64,000 nt of DNA from contig CM055113.1 in assembly GCA_029204225.1 (NCBI GenBank), positions 8,894,364 to 8,958,363 on the forward strand. The letters are read 5' to 3'. The position numbers and the translations under genes are program-made. Each line of letters opens with the position of its first letter. Positions within the stretch are counted from its first letter, which is position 1. The notes beneath the pieces were generated by a model. The model was not told where the DNA came from, searched no databases, and saw nothing but the letters and a program-made list of their open reading frames with translations. This stretch comes from Diphasiastrum complanatum (lineage: Eukaryota > Streptophyta > Lycopodiopsida > Lycopodiales > Lycopodiaceae). Positions 22,188-33,062 of this stretch are shown in pieces.

Positions 22188-23307
22188 ACTCAAAAGGATG
22201 TGAAATCTGATGAAGAATCTTGCGTATGGCTTGCTATTTGACTTGGATAGTGACTTTGGCAAGCCAATAGCTTTGGCTTCTTTGACCATAGAATACATAG
22301 ATTTGAGCTTGGATGTCCTTGGAGCTACACATATGAGATGATGCTCCACTATCAATATACCAAGTGCTATCCTTCTTGAAGGGAGAAGAGGAAAGCTTGA
22401 AACCATAAGAGAGCCTTCTCCATCACTTGCCTTTGCATCATCCTCTTTCTCATTAGAGATGTTGGCTTGCTTGAATTGGTTCTTCTTCTTGAAACAATTA
22501 GTGGCATAATGGCCTTTCTTGCCACAAAAGAAGCACTTGATCTTATTTTTCTTCAACTTTGATGTAGAAGCACGAGAGGATTCCTCCTCCTCTCCATCTT
22601 TGTCCTTGTCTTTAGCTTTGTCTTTAGAGAAATGTTGGTGTTGATTCTTGCTCCTCCCTTTGTGCTTGTCTTTGACAAATAGAGCTTTGCATTTTCCATT
22701 ATGATTGAGTGATAACTTTTCCATCCTCATACACTTGTTCTCTTCTCTTGACTCTTCAACAATAAGAACACCTTGCACAGGGCCTCCAAACTTGGTAGCT
22801 CTTCCTTGATAGCATAGGATTGGACAAGATTGTCATATTCATCTCTCAACCCATTGAGGGTGACTTGAACTAGTTCACTTTGTTTGATGGTGTCTCCAAT
22901 ACAAGCAAGATCTCTATGGATGTCTTTGACTCTCAATACATAATGGGTAGCACTCTCATCACCCCTTTGGCAACTTTGGAAGATTTGGTTCCCTAGAGTG
23001 AGGATCCTTGAGGTATTCTTGGCCTCATAGATAGTGAATCCCAAGCCTCCTTGGCCGAGTTACAAGCACCAATCTCTCTCAATACCTCATTAGAGACATT
23101 CATCTTGATATATTGTAGAGAAATACTAGCTCTTTTCTTGTACCTTTGGACTTCTTGAAGAACTTGAGGCTCCTCCTCAAGTCCAAGGACAATGTCCATC
23201 ACATCTTGGAGTATTAGAATTGACTCCATCCTTACCTTCCAAATAGAGTAGTTGGATGTAGTTAGTCTCTCACTTGATTCGAATAAGAAGAAACCCATGG
23301 AAGCCAT
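22185..23307 (-). pseudogene. element A gag and protease, frameshifted
   Basis: The gag starts with MASMGFFLFESSERL and carries the copia capsid signature NYSIWKVRMESI and KRASISLQYIKMNV (23307-22993). A second frame (23044-22727) continues with VTLNGLRDEYDNLVQSYAI. A third (22778-22185) carries the CCHC knuckle CFFCGKKGHYATNC, then protease in shifted frame (WYIDSGASSHM near 22340). Frame breaks make it non-functional. Confidence 0.8.
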
Positions 23308-23319
23308 GAAAAGTGAAAA

Positions 23320-23460
23320 ATGTGAAGGATTTCAGATCATTAAAGATCCAAATCCATGTCCCTGATCTTTGGTTAAAAAGAGACCAAACCAACAATCCTG
23401 CCAATGTAGAAAAATCAGCATCTACATACAAAATGAGATGCAAACTCTAAGAGAACTAAT
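23320..23460 (-). repeat. LTR A, left piece
   Basis: The 141 bases begin tgtgaaggatttcagatc and end with ctaat at the insertion site of element B. They are related to, but clearly diverged from, the LTR of element B. The rest of the LTR lies at 28240-28696. Confidence 0.8.
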
Positions 23461-23993
23461 TGTGAAAGATTTCAGATCCTTAAGATCCAATCTACTTGAA
23501 TGATCTTTGGTTAGAAAGAGATTTACACTACCAATTTCACCAATGTAGAAAAATCAGCATCTACACACAATTTGAGATGCAAACACTAATAGAACTTGAT
23601 CAAACTTGAATGAGATGATTATGTACTGTTGCTATCCGTACAAAACCAGCAAGCTACTTTAATTCACACATGTGGATCTAAAAATAACAAATATAGATCA
23701 TTCTACACATAGAATTGCAAGCAATCACCAAGATAGTGCACCAATGGATAGTAGAACTCAAGAGAACCATGTATAAGCATGAAATGAGATAGAGAAGAGA
23801 GAAGATGACTCTCTCCACGAGTTACATCCTTTTATAGCAGGTCCAAACCCTATTTGGCCACTTGCCTTTCCCACCAAAATGCTAACCCTACCAATTTTGG
23901 GTCTAGATTCTCAATGTACCCAACTTATTCAAATTGAATCTACTCAAACTCGCATTCTATCTTTCCCACACTTTCAAAAAGTGTTTATTCAAG
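23461..23993 (-). repeat. element B 3' LTR, missing its first ~118 bp
   Basis: It matches 27585-28116 closely. Homology stops at about 23993, where the other LTR copy continues for another ~118 bases to CTTTCACA at 28234. The missing part is the start of U3. A TATAAAAGG box is present on the minus strand at 23828-23836. Confidence 0.85.
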
Positions 23994-25129
23994 CCTCCAT
24001 CTTCATCTTGTCTCAAGATACCATCATACCTTGATGACTTTACCATGAATGAGTGACATAATGAACCTCCAATAGCTTCATTTCCATCAGCAAAATCAGC
24101 CAAGAATGCTAGTACAAATCCAACATCAAAACAATGCTCACCAATGTAGCTAGTTTTGCCATATCTTGACAATTTGCACACATCCACATGAAATTGCTCA
24201 AACATGAGATAGAACAAGTAAAGTAAACTTGAACAACGCTTCCTTGCTGCTCCTTTGACCTTACTTGAGTATTCAATATGCTGCAAAAATAGATCCATAA
24301 CACCTTTTCCAATTACCTCTCCTTTGATGTTCTTGACTAGCTCCAAATTGCCAACTTCCCTTTTGACTAGTTGAAGCGCTTTGAGATCAACCTCTTGATC
24401 TTCAACTTGATCATCAAAGTCATTGAACAAAATTTGTTTTCCAGATCCAATACTTGATTTTACAGCAAGACAACATCCATCCACTTGCATAGCTCCATGT
24501 ACACAAGAAGATCTTCCAAAAGATGTTCCACTCTTCAGAAGAGCTTGATACTCAAGATCCAATGCTTGGATCCACTCCTCTTCTTTCCTTGCTTGATCTA
24601 CACTTGTAGGATCATCCAAAGAGGTTAGAAAAATAACATAATTTCTAGAAACTACTTGCTTACCCTTTTGATCATATGTGAGCCTTGAAGGTACTTGTGA
24701 TGTTCTCCTTGGCTTTTGACTTGATGAAGGTCCATCATCACCACCATCCAAAGTAGGATCCTTCTCATCAACATCAAGAATGTTAGAACCATCTACTTTA
24801 CCATCAATCATGCTTGAAGACACCTTTAAAATGTTTTCTTCATAAAAAATGACATCTCTACCAACAATCACTTTGTTAGTAGAAGGAATGTAAACCTTGT
24901 AGGCTTTACTCACCTCACTATATCCAACAAAAATACCTCTTCTTGAAGATGGATCCTCCTTGGTCCTATCATCAAGAGTAATGTTGACATAGCATGTGCA
25001 TCCAAAGGTTCTTAGAAAGTTGACACTCGGCCTCCTCTTGAATAGCATCCCAAAGGTGTTCTTCCATCCAAAATAGCACTCGGCCACCTGTTGCACAAGA
25101 AATTGGCACACAATAAAGCTTGATCCCAA
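23957..25129 (-). CDS. chimeric element B frame: integrase C-terminus fused to an unrecognised segment
   Basis: A 390-codon open minus-strand frame. Its first ~200 residues are copia integrase C-terminus: FGCTCYVNITLDD, GIFVGYSEVSKAYKVYIPS, then VDQARKEEEWIQALDLEYQA at the start of the RT domain. At about 24530 the copia similarity ends. The next ~180 residues (for example NIKGEVIGKGVMDLFLQHI and LAFLADFADGNEAIGG) match no RT block I know, yet stay open until the LTR. RT and RNase H are therefore absent. The added segment may be captured host sequence or part of another element. Confidence 0.6.
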   Translation of the reverse strand: MGSSFIVCQFLVQQVAECYFGWKNTFGMLFKRRPSVNFLRTFGCTCYVNITLDDRTKEDPSSRRGIFVGYSEVSKAYKVYIPSTNKVIVGRDVIFYEENILKVSSSMIDGKVDGSNILDVDEKDPTLDGGDDGPSSSQKPRRTSQVPSRLTYDQKGKQVVSRNYVIFLTSLDDPTSVDQARKEEEWIQALDLEYQALLKSGTSFGRSSCVHGAMQVDGCCLAVKSSIGSGKQILFNDFDDQVEDQEVDLKALQLVKREVGNLELVKNIKGEVIGKGVMDLFLQHIEYSSKVKGAARKRCSSLLYLFYLMFEQFHVDVCKLSRYGKTSYIGEHCFDVGFVLAFLADFADGNEAIGGSLCHSFMVKSSRYDGILRQDEDGGLNKHFLKVWER

Positions 25130-25920
25130 AATGGTTTGTCAAGATTAGCATTTAACCTCATAGCTTTAGCACTTTCACATAAAGTTCTATTCTTCCTTTC
25201 AGCCACTCCATTTTGTTGTGGGGTCCTTGATGTTGTATACTCCCTCTTGATCCCATGCTCATCACAAAAGGCCTTGAACTTGTTAGATATGTACTCACCA
25301 CCATTGTCACCTCTCAAGCACTTGATCTTTGTGGAAAATTGGTTCTCCCTTGCATTCTTGAACTTGACAAAGACATCATACACTTCATCCTTGCTCTTTA
25401 GTAGATAGATCCAACAAAATCTACTAAAATCATCAATGAATGTTACATACATCTTAGCTCCACTATTGCTAATTGTAGTAAATCCATGAATATCTGAATG
25501 TACAAGTTGAAAAGGCTTCGTAGATCTAGAAATAGATCTAGTATAAGGTAGTCTATGTGACTTAGACAAAGCACAAGACTCACAAACATGCTTGTCATTA
25601 CTTAAGGAACTTGGAAGACCAATCACAACCTTCTTCCTTGCAATTACCTCCAATGACTTGAAGTTGAGGTGTCCCATCCTTTTGTGCCAAACCTCTTGAA
25701 TAGAAATTTGCTCCCTTGCAACACATCCAACTTGGTTAGCAATAACACAAGCATCAAGTTTGAACAACTTCCCTTGCCTTTTACCTTTTCCAATCAAGAC
25801 ATCCTTCCTTTTGATCAAACAAGCATCTCCATCAAACTCCACCTTGAGACCCTTACTTAGCATTTGACTCACACTAAGCAAATTCTTGGTAATAGATGGA
25901 ATAAACAAGACATCCTCCAA
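25012..25920 (-). pseudogene. element B GAG-pre-integrase and integrase core
   Basis: A 302-residue minus-strand frame. HKRMGHLNFKSL and CESCALSKSHR give the HHCC zinc-binding region. VHSDIHG, LRGDNGGEY and NGVAERKNR provide the D-D-E catalytic residues, all present. The frame overlaps the downstream one by about 118 bases in a different phase, so a frameshift lies near 25050-25120. The core itself looks intact, but no complete pol frame exists. Confidence 0.85.
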
Positions 25921-25998
25921 ATGAACATTCCTATTTGTAGAGAGAGAAATAGGAATTGTGCCAATCCCTTTGATTGCACACTCACCATCATTGGCCGT

Positions 25999-26984
25999 CT
26001 AGATCACCCTCTTGTCATCTCCATATGCCAACAAAGAAGTGAAGTACTCTTTGTGAAAGGTCATGTGTGAACTTGCTCCACTATCAATCCACCAAGGATC
26101 TAGATCTCCATCATTAGCAAGCATATATGAAGACATCACAAAAGCATCATCATTTGCATCTTGCACATCCAAACCATCCTCATCAAGAGTAAGATTACCT
26201 TGCTTGTCTCCTTGATCTCTCTTCTTCTTGTAGCACTCACTTGCAAAGTGTCCTTTGATGCCACAATAGAAGCACTTGAGCTTTGATCTATCCTTATTTT
26301 TGCCACTTGAAGAAGCATCCAATTGATCTTGTCCTTTAGACCACTTGCTTTTGGTTTTGCCCTTGAATTTGCCCTTTGTGAACATAGCATCCTCTTGAAG
26401 TGTCGGTGTAGATCCACCTCTTGCTTGAAGCCTATATTCCTCATTGATCAAGATCTCTTGAAGATCCATCAAACTTGGCAAAGTCTTTTGAATAGCAATA
26501 CTTTGAACAATGTTAGCATGACCATCCAACAAGCCATTAAGAATCACTTGAATAAGCTCTCCTTCCTTAATGCTTTCATCTATGCAAGCTAACTCATCAT
26601 TCAATGCTTTCATTCTCAAAACAAAAGTACTTTCTTTTGCAAACAAGAAAAGATTTGCCTTCTTAGAGTCAACACTCTAGAAGTAGACTTGGATTCATAA
26701 AGATTCTTCAATAAATTTCAAGCTTCCAAAGATGATGTGCACTTACCAACTTCCTTGAGAAGTTCATTGGTAACATTCATCTTTATCATGTGTAGAGCCT
26801 TCTTGGCCCTCTTGTCATACCTCAATTGATCTTGTTGTGTTGTTGGTCTCTCCTCAAAACCTACAACAATATCCAAAACATCATTCATCTCAAGAACTGA
26901 CTCCATCCTCACTTTCCATAATGAATAGTTACTTGAGGTAAGCCTATCATTGGCTTCCAACATGACTCCAATTGAGGTTGCCAT
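25999..26984 (-). pseudogene. element B gag, zinc knuckle and protease, interrupted
   Basis: The start at 26984 gives MATSIGVMLEANDRL and the capsid signature NYSLWKVRMESV. A break lies near 26720-26650. The second frame (26646-25999) carries VILNGLLDGHANIVQSIAI, the knuckle CFYCGIKGHFASEC and the protease site WWIDSGASSHM. A stop near 25999 separates it from pol, with the same reading continuing beyond it. Confidence 0.85.
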
Positions 26985-27572
26985 GTAGCAATGACCTGAT
27001 CTTCTCTTTCAACCTGCTTCAATGCACAAAGCACTCCTTTGAACAACAACAAATGCTTTCAAAAGAAATCACCAAGATTTGAAACTATCTCACAAATTCT
27101 CTTCTAGCACTTATCCAAGCAAATCAACACATAGAATTATGGAATCATGATCAACCTATGATCTATCCTCAATCTAATGACTTTTGCCACTTCCTAAGAT
27201 TGAAACACACTCAAATGAAGTCCAGCAACCTCACTATCTAGAGATCCAATCAAAATTAGGGTTTTGACAAAATCACAAAAAATTGACTATTCCAAATCTA
27301 CATGCAAATGCTAAAAATTTGATATGCAATCTATAAGTCACCACTTAGGATGAACCAATGATCCAAAAATCGGCCAAATCCAACATGTGAATTCAAAAAA
27401 TGGAATTGAACAAGTATATTGACCTATTTAGTGTTTTGATCTATAAAAGATCCAATCTACAAAAGCAAAAAATCCGATTTTGGTGTAAAATCCTCTCTAG
27501 CATGCTCTAGACTTGATATCTTCACCAAATCATTGATAGATCTGATTTCCTCTTTCATAACCTGAAACACAA
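26985..27572 (-). other. element B leader between primer-binding site and gag
   Basis: About 590 bases of AT-rich untranslated leader with no coding signal. Confidence 0.6.
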
Positions 27573-27584
27573 GCTCTGATACCA
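27573..27584 (-). other. element B primer-binding site
   Basis: The plus strand gctctgatacca is TGGTATCAGAGC on the minus strand, complementary to the initiator-methionine tRNA 3' end. It abuts the LTR edge at 27585. Confidence 0.9.
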
Positions 27585-28234
27585 TGTGAAAGATTTCAGA
27601 TCCTTAAGATCCAATCTACTTGAATGATCTTTGGTTAGAAAGAGAAATACACTACCAATTTCACCAATGTAGAGAAATCAGCATCTACACACAATTTGAG
27701 ATGCAAACACTAATAGAACTTGATCAAAATTGAATGAAATGATTATGTACTATTGTTGTCCATACAAAACCAGCAAGCTACTATATTTCACACGTGTGGA
27801 TCCAAAAATAACAAATATAGATCATTCTACACATAGAATTGCAAGCAATCACCAAGATAGTGCACCAATGGATAGTAGAACCCAAGAGAACCATGTATAA
27901 GCATGAAATGAGATAGAGAAAAGAGAAGATGACTCTCTCCACGAGTTACATCCTTTTATAGCAGGTCCAAACCCTATTTGGCCACTTGGCTTTCCCACCA
28001 GAATGCTAACCCTACCAATTTTGGGTCTAGATTCAATGTACCCAACTTATTCAAATTGAATCTACTCAAACTCGCATTCTATCTTTCCCACACTTTTAAA
28101 AAGTGTTTATTCAAATGAAATCTAGACTAATGAACTTTGAAAAGTCAACCTCTAAGTCTAAAACAAGTTTTGGCCTCAATATGCCAAATATGGAAATATT
28201 GCAAAATGTGATGAAACTAGTTGAATCTTTCACA
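27585..28234 (-). repeat. element B 5' LTR, 650 bp
   Basis: It has inverted ends TGTGAAAG/CTTTCACA, is adjacent to the primer-binding site, and matches 23461-23993. Confidence 0.9.
27952..27960 (-). promoter_or_regulatory. LTR TATA box
   Basis: The minus strand reads TATAAAAGG within the 5' LTR, placed as expected for the retrotransposon promoter upstream of the R region. The second LTR keeps it at 23828-23836. Confidence 0.6.
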
Positions 28235-28239
28235 CTAAT

Positions 28240-28696
28240 CAAACATGAACCAAAACATAAAATATAGTTGCTTTCTGTACAATTACAGTATCCTATTATA
28301 TTTCACACGTGTGAAACCGAAAATAGCAATAAATGATCATTCTACACATAGAATTGCAAGATAACATCATGAGAGTGCACTAATGAGTAGTGAATCCCAA
28401 AGAGAACCATGTATAATGATGAAATGAGAGAGACAGAAAATATCCCTTTCTCTACGAGCTACAACAATATATAGCAGGTCCAAACCTACTTTGCCACTTG
28501 GCTTTCCCTCCAATATGAAAAACCCTACTATTTTGGGATTAGATTCAATGTACCCAAAGTTCAAATTTGAATCTCTCTCAAACTAGACTACCAACTTTTC
28601 CACACTTTCAAAAAGCTTATCTTTAAGTCTAAAATGAGTTTTGGCCTCAATTGACAATTTACCAAAATATGATTAAACTTGTTGAAATCTCTCACA
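28240..28696 (-). repeat. LTR A, right piece
   Basis: It continues the LTR begun at 23320-23460 after the duplicated ctaat, and on the minus strand starts TGTGAGAG at 28696. A purine tract GAAGAGGGAG precedes it on the minus strand. That is a polypurine-tract signature and implies that coding sequence upstream of it (28697-28837) belonged to the same or a related element. Confidence 0.75.
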
Positions 28697-28837
28697 CTCC
28701 CTCTTCAACTAGTTTTGGCATAGTTTTGACCATACTACTTTGATCCAACTTTAGAATGATCTCCATCCTAAGTATAGATCTCCTTTCTAAGGCTCTAAAG
28801 TATCTTTCATAATTGATATAGAGAATAGTGTCTCTAC
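28697..28837 (-). pseudogene. copia 3' tail and polypurine tract
   Basis: The minus strand encodes RMEIILKLDQSSMVKTMPKL and then stops within the LTR edge. Such a tail followed by a polypurine tract is typical of the end of copia internal sequence. It joins LTR D at about 28838, which marks another recombination or insertion boundary. Confidence 0.5.
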
Positions 28838-29041
28838 AAGCATATTAATGCTATTTCTAAGTCTACAATCTATATGCAGGTTGTATTCAACCAACTAGAT
28901 ATGACAAATCCATATAGCTCGAGTTCTATCTAGGCCAAATTTGGCATTTACATTTATGAACCAACATACTTGCATAGTACAAAGTTTGTAGCAAGCCTAA
29001 AGTCAAGATAGATTATTTTTCAATTTCAACACTCCTCCTAA
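28838..29041 (-). repeat. LTR D fragment (start of 3' LTR)
   Basis: On the minus strand it starts TGTTGAAATTGAAAAA at 29041, directly after the purine tract TTTTTAGGAGGAG. It matches 19684-19890 in inverse orientation. Confidence 0.85.
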
Positions 29042-29048
29042 AAACAAT

Positions 29049-29933
29049 CTATGTTGACTTGAACATGGATCTTGGTATTATTCCAAGATTGGCTCTATGC
29101 ATGATGAAGGAACTCTTGCTCAAAGGTTTGGTGAGCAAATCTGCAATACAAGATGATGTGTCGATGTGCTCCAAATAGATCTCCCCTCCAATAAGCTTCT
29201 CTCTCACGAAGTGATGTGCAACCTCGATGTGTTTGCTCCTTGCATGAAATATCGGATTGTTGGCAAGGGCTTGTGCCAAAAGGTTGTCATACATTATCAT
29301 AGGTAGATCATCTTCCATGATTATCTTTAGCTCCACTAGCAACCTCTTGATCCAAAGCACTTCCTTTGTTGTAGTAGTGAGTGCCTTATATTCAGCTTCA
29401 CAGGGTGAGAGTGATACAATATCTTGCTTTCTGGAAAGCCAAGATATCAAGTTTCCTCCAAGATATATAACAAAAGCACTTGTAGATCTTCGATCTGCTC
29501 TATCACTTGCAAAATCTGAGTCAGAATAGCCAACTATAGAAAGATCTTCACTTTTATACAACAAACCATAATCAAAAGTTGAAGATAAGTATCTAAGCAC
29601 TCTCTTGGCCATTTTCCAATGATGAATAGTAGGATTTTGCATAGCTTGGCTCAACTTATGGACACTAGAACTTATGTGAGGCCGAGTTATAGTGAGCCAG
29701 ATTAAGGAGCCTATAAGACTCCTAAAAAGAGTGATGTCCACGAAGGATCTTTCATCACCTTTGTTAGGGTCTTTAACAAAATGCTTCATAGGAGTTTCTG
29801 TACTCTTACAATCTAGCATATTGAGCTTTTTTAGCATTGAAAGAGTATACTTGGATTGACATACAAAAGCTTTATCATTAAGAAAGTAGATCTCCAATCC
29901 TAATATGTAATGAATTTTTCCAAGATCTTGCAT
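29049..29933 (-). pseudogene. element D RT C-terminus and RNase H
   Basis: An open 294-residue minus-strand frame from MQDLGKIHYILGLEIY to the C-terminus. It includes SLIGSLIWLTITRPHI, YSDSDFASDRADRRSTSAF (the RNase H start), SPCEAEYKALTTTTKE (the catalytic E region) and NNPIFHARSKHIEVAHHFVR. The usual C-D-N-x-S motif reads Y-D-N-L-L. It is joined to the upstream RT frame by a break at 29934-29981. Confidence 0.9.
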
Positions 29934-29981
29934 CTTGAACTCTTTTCCAAGTGCAACCTTGGTCTCCTCAACTAACTTGAT

Positions 29982-30526
29982 TCAACTTCCTGTTAGAATG
30001 ATATCATCAACATAAATGAGAAGTATGACAATATTTATATAATAAAACTTGACATACAAGAAAGGACCATACTTACTAAGATTAAATCCTAGTGACTCAA
30101 GAAAGGTGTTAAGTCGAGAATACCACGACCTTGGAGCTTGCTTTAGTCCATAGAGACTTTTGAAGAGCAAGCAAACTTTGTTTTTGTCTTGGATAAACCC
30201 AATAGGTTGATCCATATAAATCTCTTCTTCTAGATATCCATTTAAAAATGCATTAGAGACATCTAGTTGAAAAACTTGCCAATGAAAAAAACATGCAATA
30301 GAAATTATGATTATAGTTGATACCATCTTTGCAACTGGAGCAAAAGTCTCCTCGTAATCAAGTCCATAAACTCGAGCAAAACCCTTTGCACAAAGCCTTG
30401 CCTTGTACTTGTTGATTGTGCCATCTTGATTATATTTGACTCAAAAAACCCACTTGCAACCAATGGTGTGTTTGTTGGATGGAAGATCCACAAGCTCCCA
30501 TGTCTTGCTGGTAATAAAAACACCAT
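29982..30526 (-). pseudogene. element D reverse transcriptase core
   Basis: Minus-strand residues WQVFQLDVSNAFLNGYLEE, LYGLKQAPRSWY and LIYVDDIILTGS show the RT palm with its intact YVDD catalytic motif. The N-terminal RT part (30526-30311) is in another frame. Confidence 0.9.
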
Positions 30527-30557
30527 ATTCCTCCTTCATGGCAAGAAACCATTCCTT

Positions 30558-31330
30558 CTAATTGAGTGCATCATATACATCCTTTGGCTCCTCATGTGAA
30601 ATAAAATAAGCATAATTAGTGGAGTTGAGTTCCCCTTGCTTGCCTTTATCTTCATATGTAAGCCTCCTAGGCTCAGATCTTTCTCTTTGTGACCTCCTTG
30701 GTGAAAATATTCGAGGTGACTCCTCCTCACTTCTCGGCCCCATATCTCCATGATAGCCTTCAAGAGTGATGATTGGAGAATCTTTTTGAGAATCTTTGAA
30801 TTCGGCCTCATCAAGGATGTATTTTTGATCCTCATGGAATATAGCATCCCTACTCTCAATTGTAGTTGAGGTAGAGGGAACATAGATTCTGTGAGGTTTC
30901 TTGTTGGATGAATATCCAACCATGATCCCTTTGATATAAATGGAATCATCTCTTTTCCTTGTTTCCAAGGGTACATGAACAAAGCAAGCACATCCAAAAA
31001 CTCTAAGCAAGACTTCATATGGTGATTTTCCAGCAAGTGCATTGTGAGGTAATCTATTGCACAAATAGTTTGCACAATTAACTGCTTCACCCCAATGTTC
31101 AATAGGCAAAGAAGCTTCAACTCGGATTGCTTTAGCACATTCACATAAAGATCGATTTTTCCTCTCAACAACTCCATTTTGAGATGGAGAATAAGCACAA
31201 GAAAACTCTCTATTTATTCCTTCACCTTCACAATATTCATAAAACTTGTTGGAGATGTATTCACCTCCTCCATCACATCTTAAAGCTTTAACTTTGAAAG
31301 AAAACTATTTCTCAACATAAGCTTTGAAGA
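30558..31330 (-). pseudogene. element D integrase
   Basis: Minus-strand residues HWGEAVNCANYLCNRLPHNA, YEVLLRVFGCACFVHVP and VGYSSNKKPHRIYVPS cover the integrase C-terminal region. The catalytic core upstream (31110-31330) is split between frames. Confidence 0.8.
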
Positions 31331-31942
31331 TTAGAAAGTGATCAAATACCATAGCTTTTGAAGAAAGTAGATACAACCAAGTATATCTTGTAAAGTTATC
31401 AATAAAGGTGACAAAACATGTTGCACTACCGATACTTTTAGAAGAAGAAAAATGAACATCCGAGTGTATAAGCTCCAAAGGATGAGTAGTCTTGATAAAA
31501 GACTTTTGATATGGCTTTCTATGTGATTTTGCAAAAGCACTTTGGAAAATGATTTTGGAAGGCCAACAGCCTTATCTTTCTTGACCATAGAAGACATAGA
31601 TCTAAAGATAGGATGTCCCAACCTTCTATGCCACAACTCCTCCTTAGATAAAAGAGCAACTTCACAAAAGTTTGCATTCTCATAAGAATTCAACTTGAAA
31701 ATTCCACCATATCTAGATCCATTAGCTAGGACCTCATCATTTTTCTTGATAAAGCAAGTATTGGAATTCAACTTTACATCACAACCACTATCAAGCAACT
31801 TTCCAACACTAATCAAGTTCTTTGTAAGTTTAGGAATAAAAAGAACATTGGAAAAAGCAAGAACTTTATAAGAAGCAAGTCTCAATGGAATGTTGTTGAT
31901 TCCTTCAATAGAGCACTGACGACTATGTGAGCTTAAAGACAA
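31331..31942 (-). pseudogene. element D protease end and GAG-pre-integrase
   Basis: VLFIPKLTKNLISVGKLLDS is the linker after the protease. ELWHRRLGHPIFRSMSSM is the GAG-pre-integrase His motif. The protease active site itself is lost at the right junction. Confidence 0.8.
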
Positions 31943-31945
31943 CTA

Positions 31946-32620
31946 TGTCTGATGCCATCCGGGAGGAAGACGAAAGATCATATGTTGACGATTCTAGGGA
32001 TAGGAGAGCACATCGTGCTATCCATGAATCGAAGCCGATCGAGGATATCTGAGATCAGCTTTGGAAATCCCAACTGGAGTTGCTTAATCAACAACATCAA
32101 CTGCAAATGGAGAAACTCACCAATGAGTTTCGAAATACCTTGCAATCTATCCAAAGTAATATGCATGGGAGCTACCCCTTGCATCCTATTGATGATTGCC
32201 CTTCATATCAGCCTATTCAAGCGAATTCTATACAATGATATGAAGAACAACCATCCCAATCTGGACATCCCCTACCTTATCACGAAAACCATCCAGAAAA
32301 TTCAGAAGTACTAGCCATACAAGATGGCTATGCCATTGCGCAAGGGCCACTAATTGTTGCATTGTCGACAGCTCTGGGTTTTGACATTCTGCAAGTAGTT
32401 TTTTGTGTCGTTTGCGAGCTTCTTCTACCCATGATCCAACAAAGTGGTAGCACATGATGCGCTACTCTTTTTATGACACTAGATGATTTTCTAAGAACAA
32501 GAATTGTGTTTTGATACATAAAAATTTGACTATCCATCAAATTTTAAATAGATCCACCACAAAATACTTTGTACTCTATAAATATAGGTTTACTTTTTTT
32601 TTTTTTAAAAGTGTTCATGA
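31946..32620 (+). other. gag-like or coiled-coil remnant, plus strand
   Basis: Allowing for stops, one plus-strand frame reads ERSYVDDSRDRRAHRAIHES, then QLELLNQQHQLQMEKLTNEF, and continues to about 32455. The charged, Gln-rich composition is like the leader of a gypsy gag, but no defining motif is present. Confidence 0.3.
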
Positions 32621-32629
32621 AGTTGTAAA

Positions 32630-33062
32630 AGCTAGCACGTCGACATGTTAGCTTGCAAATTTTTTATTTCAAGAAAATGAAGATTAAAATTCTAAAGAAC
32701 TTTCTGATAAAATAACTTTTTTTTTTGGAGTTGATTCGATTAGCATGTCGGTGTGCTAGCCAACTAAATCATAAAACAAAAAAGCTATTTTGACACATTT
32801 GAGAACCAGATTTTAAGTAAAAACATTATTTCAAAATATTGTTTTCAGCCTCCAAACATAACATGCTGACGTGCTAAGCAAAACAACTAAAAAAAATTTC
32901 TGCAACCTTTAAAGATAACCTTTAAAGATAGCACGCCAATGTACTATAGAAATGAGAATTTTTTTTTTTGCAGCTTCCAAACATAGCATGTCAACGTGCC
33001 AAGCAAGACCGCTCGAAAAAAAAAAAAAATTGGGTAGTCCCGCTTGGCATGCCAACATGATG
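32630..33062. repeat. six dispersed copies of a ~20-bp imperfect palindrome
   Basis: Related words occur at about 32630 (gctagcacgtcgacatgtta), 32739 (ttagcatgtcggtgtgctag), 32859 (taacatgctgacgtgctaag), 32929 (tagcacgccaatgtacta), 32984 (tagcatgtcaacgtgccaag) and 33043 (cttggcatgccaacatgatg). Spacing is 55-120 bases and A/T runs lie between. The consensus is close to self-complementary around a central gtc/gac. Confidence 0.6.

Larger units (their letters stand above)
23461..28234 (-). mobile_element. copia element B, near-complete insertion with target duplication
   Basis: The element is bounded by TGTGAAAG at 23461 and CTTTCACA at 28234. The 5-base target duplication ctaat is at 23456-23460 and 28235-28239. 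Minus-strand order: 5' LTR (28234-27585), primer-binding site, leader, gag, zinc knuckle, protease, integrase, then a non-copia coding-like segment in place of RT and RNase H, then the 3' LTR. The LTRs differ by about 18 substitutions and one 2-base indel over about 530 aligned positions by eye, so insertion is moderately recent. Confidence 0.85.
29042..31945 (-). mobile_element. copia element D, 5'-truncated (protease to RNase H plus 3' LTR start)
   Basis: The minus strand reads, from right to left: protease/GAG-pre-integrase (31942-31331), integrase (about 31330-30558), RT (30526-29982), RT end and RNase H (29933-29049), polypurine tract and LTR. Gag and the 5' LTR are missing at the junction near 31946. 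Coding is broken by frameshifts but all pol domains are recognisable. Confidence 0.85.

Noticed and set aside
32630-33062. CRISPR-like spacing of short repeats
   Set aside because: Repeats are degenerate and palindromic with unequal spacing in a plant nuclear context; there are no cas genes.
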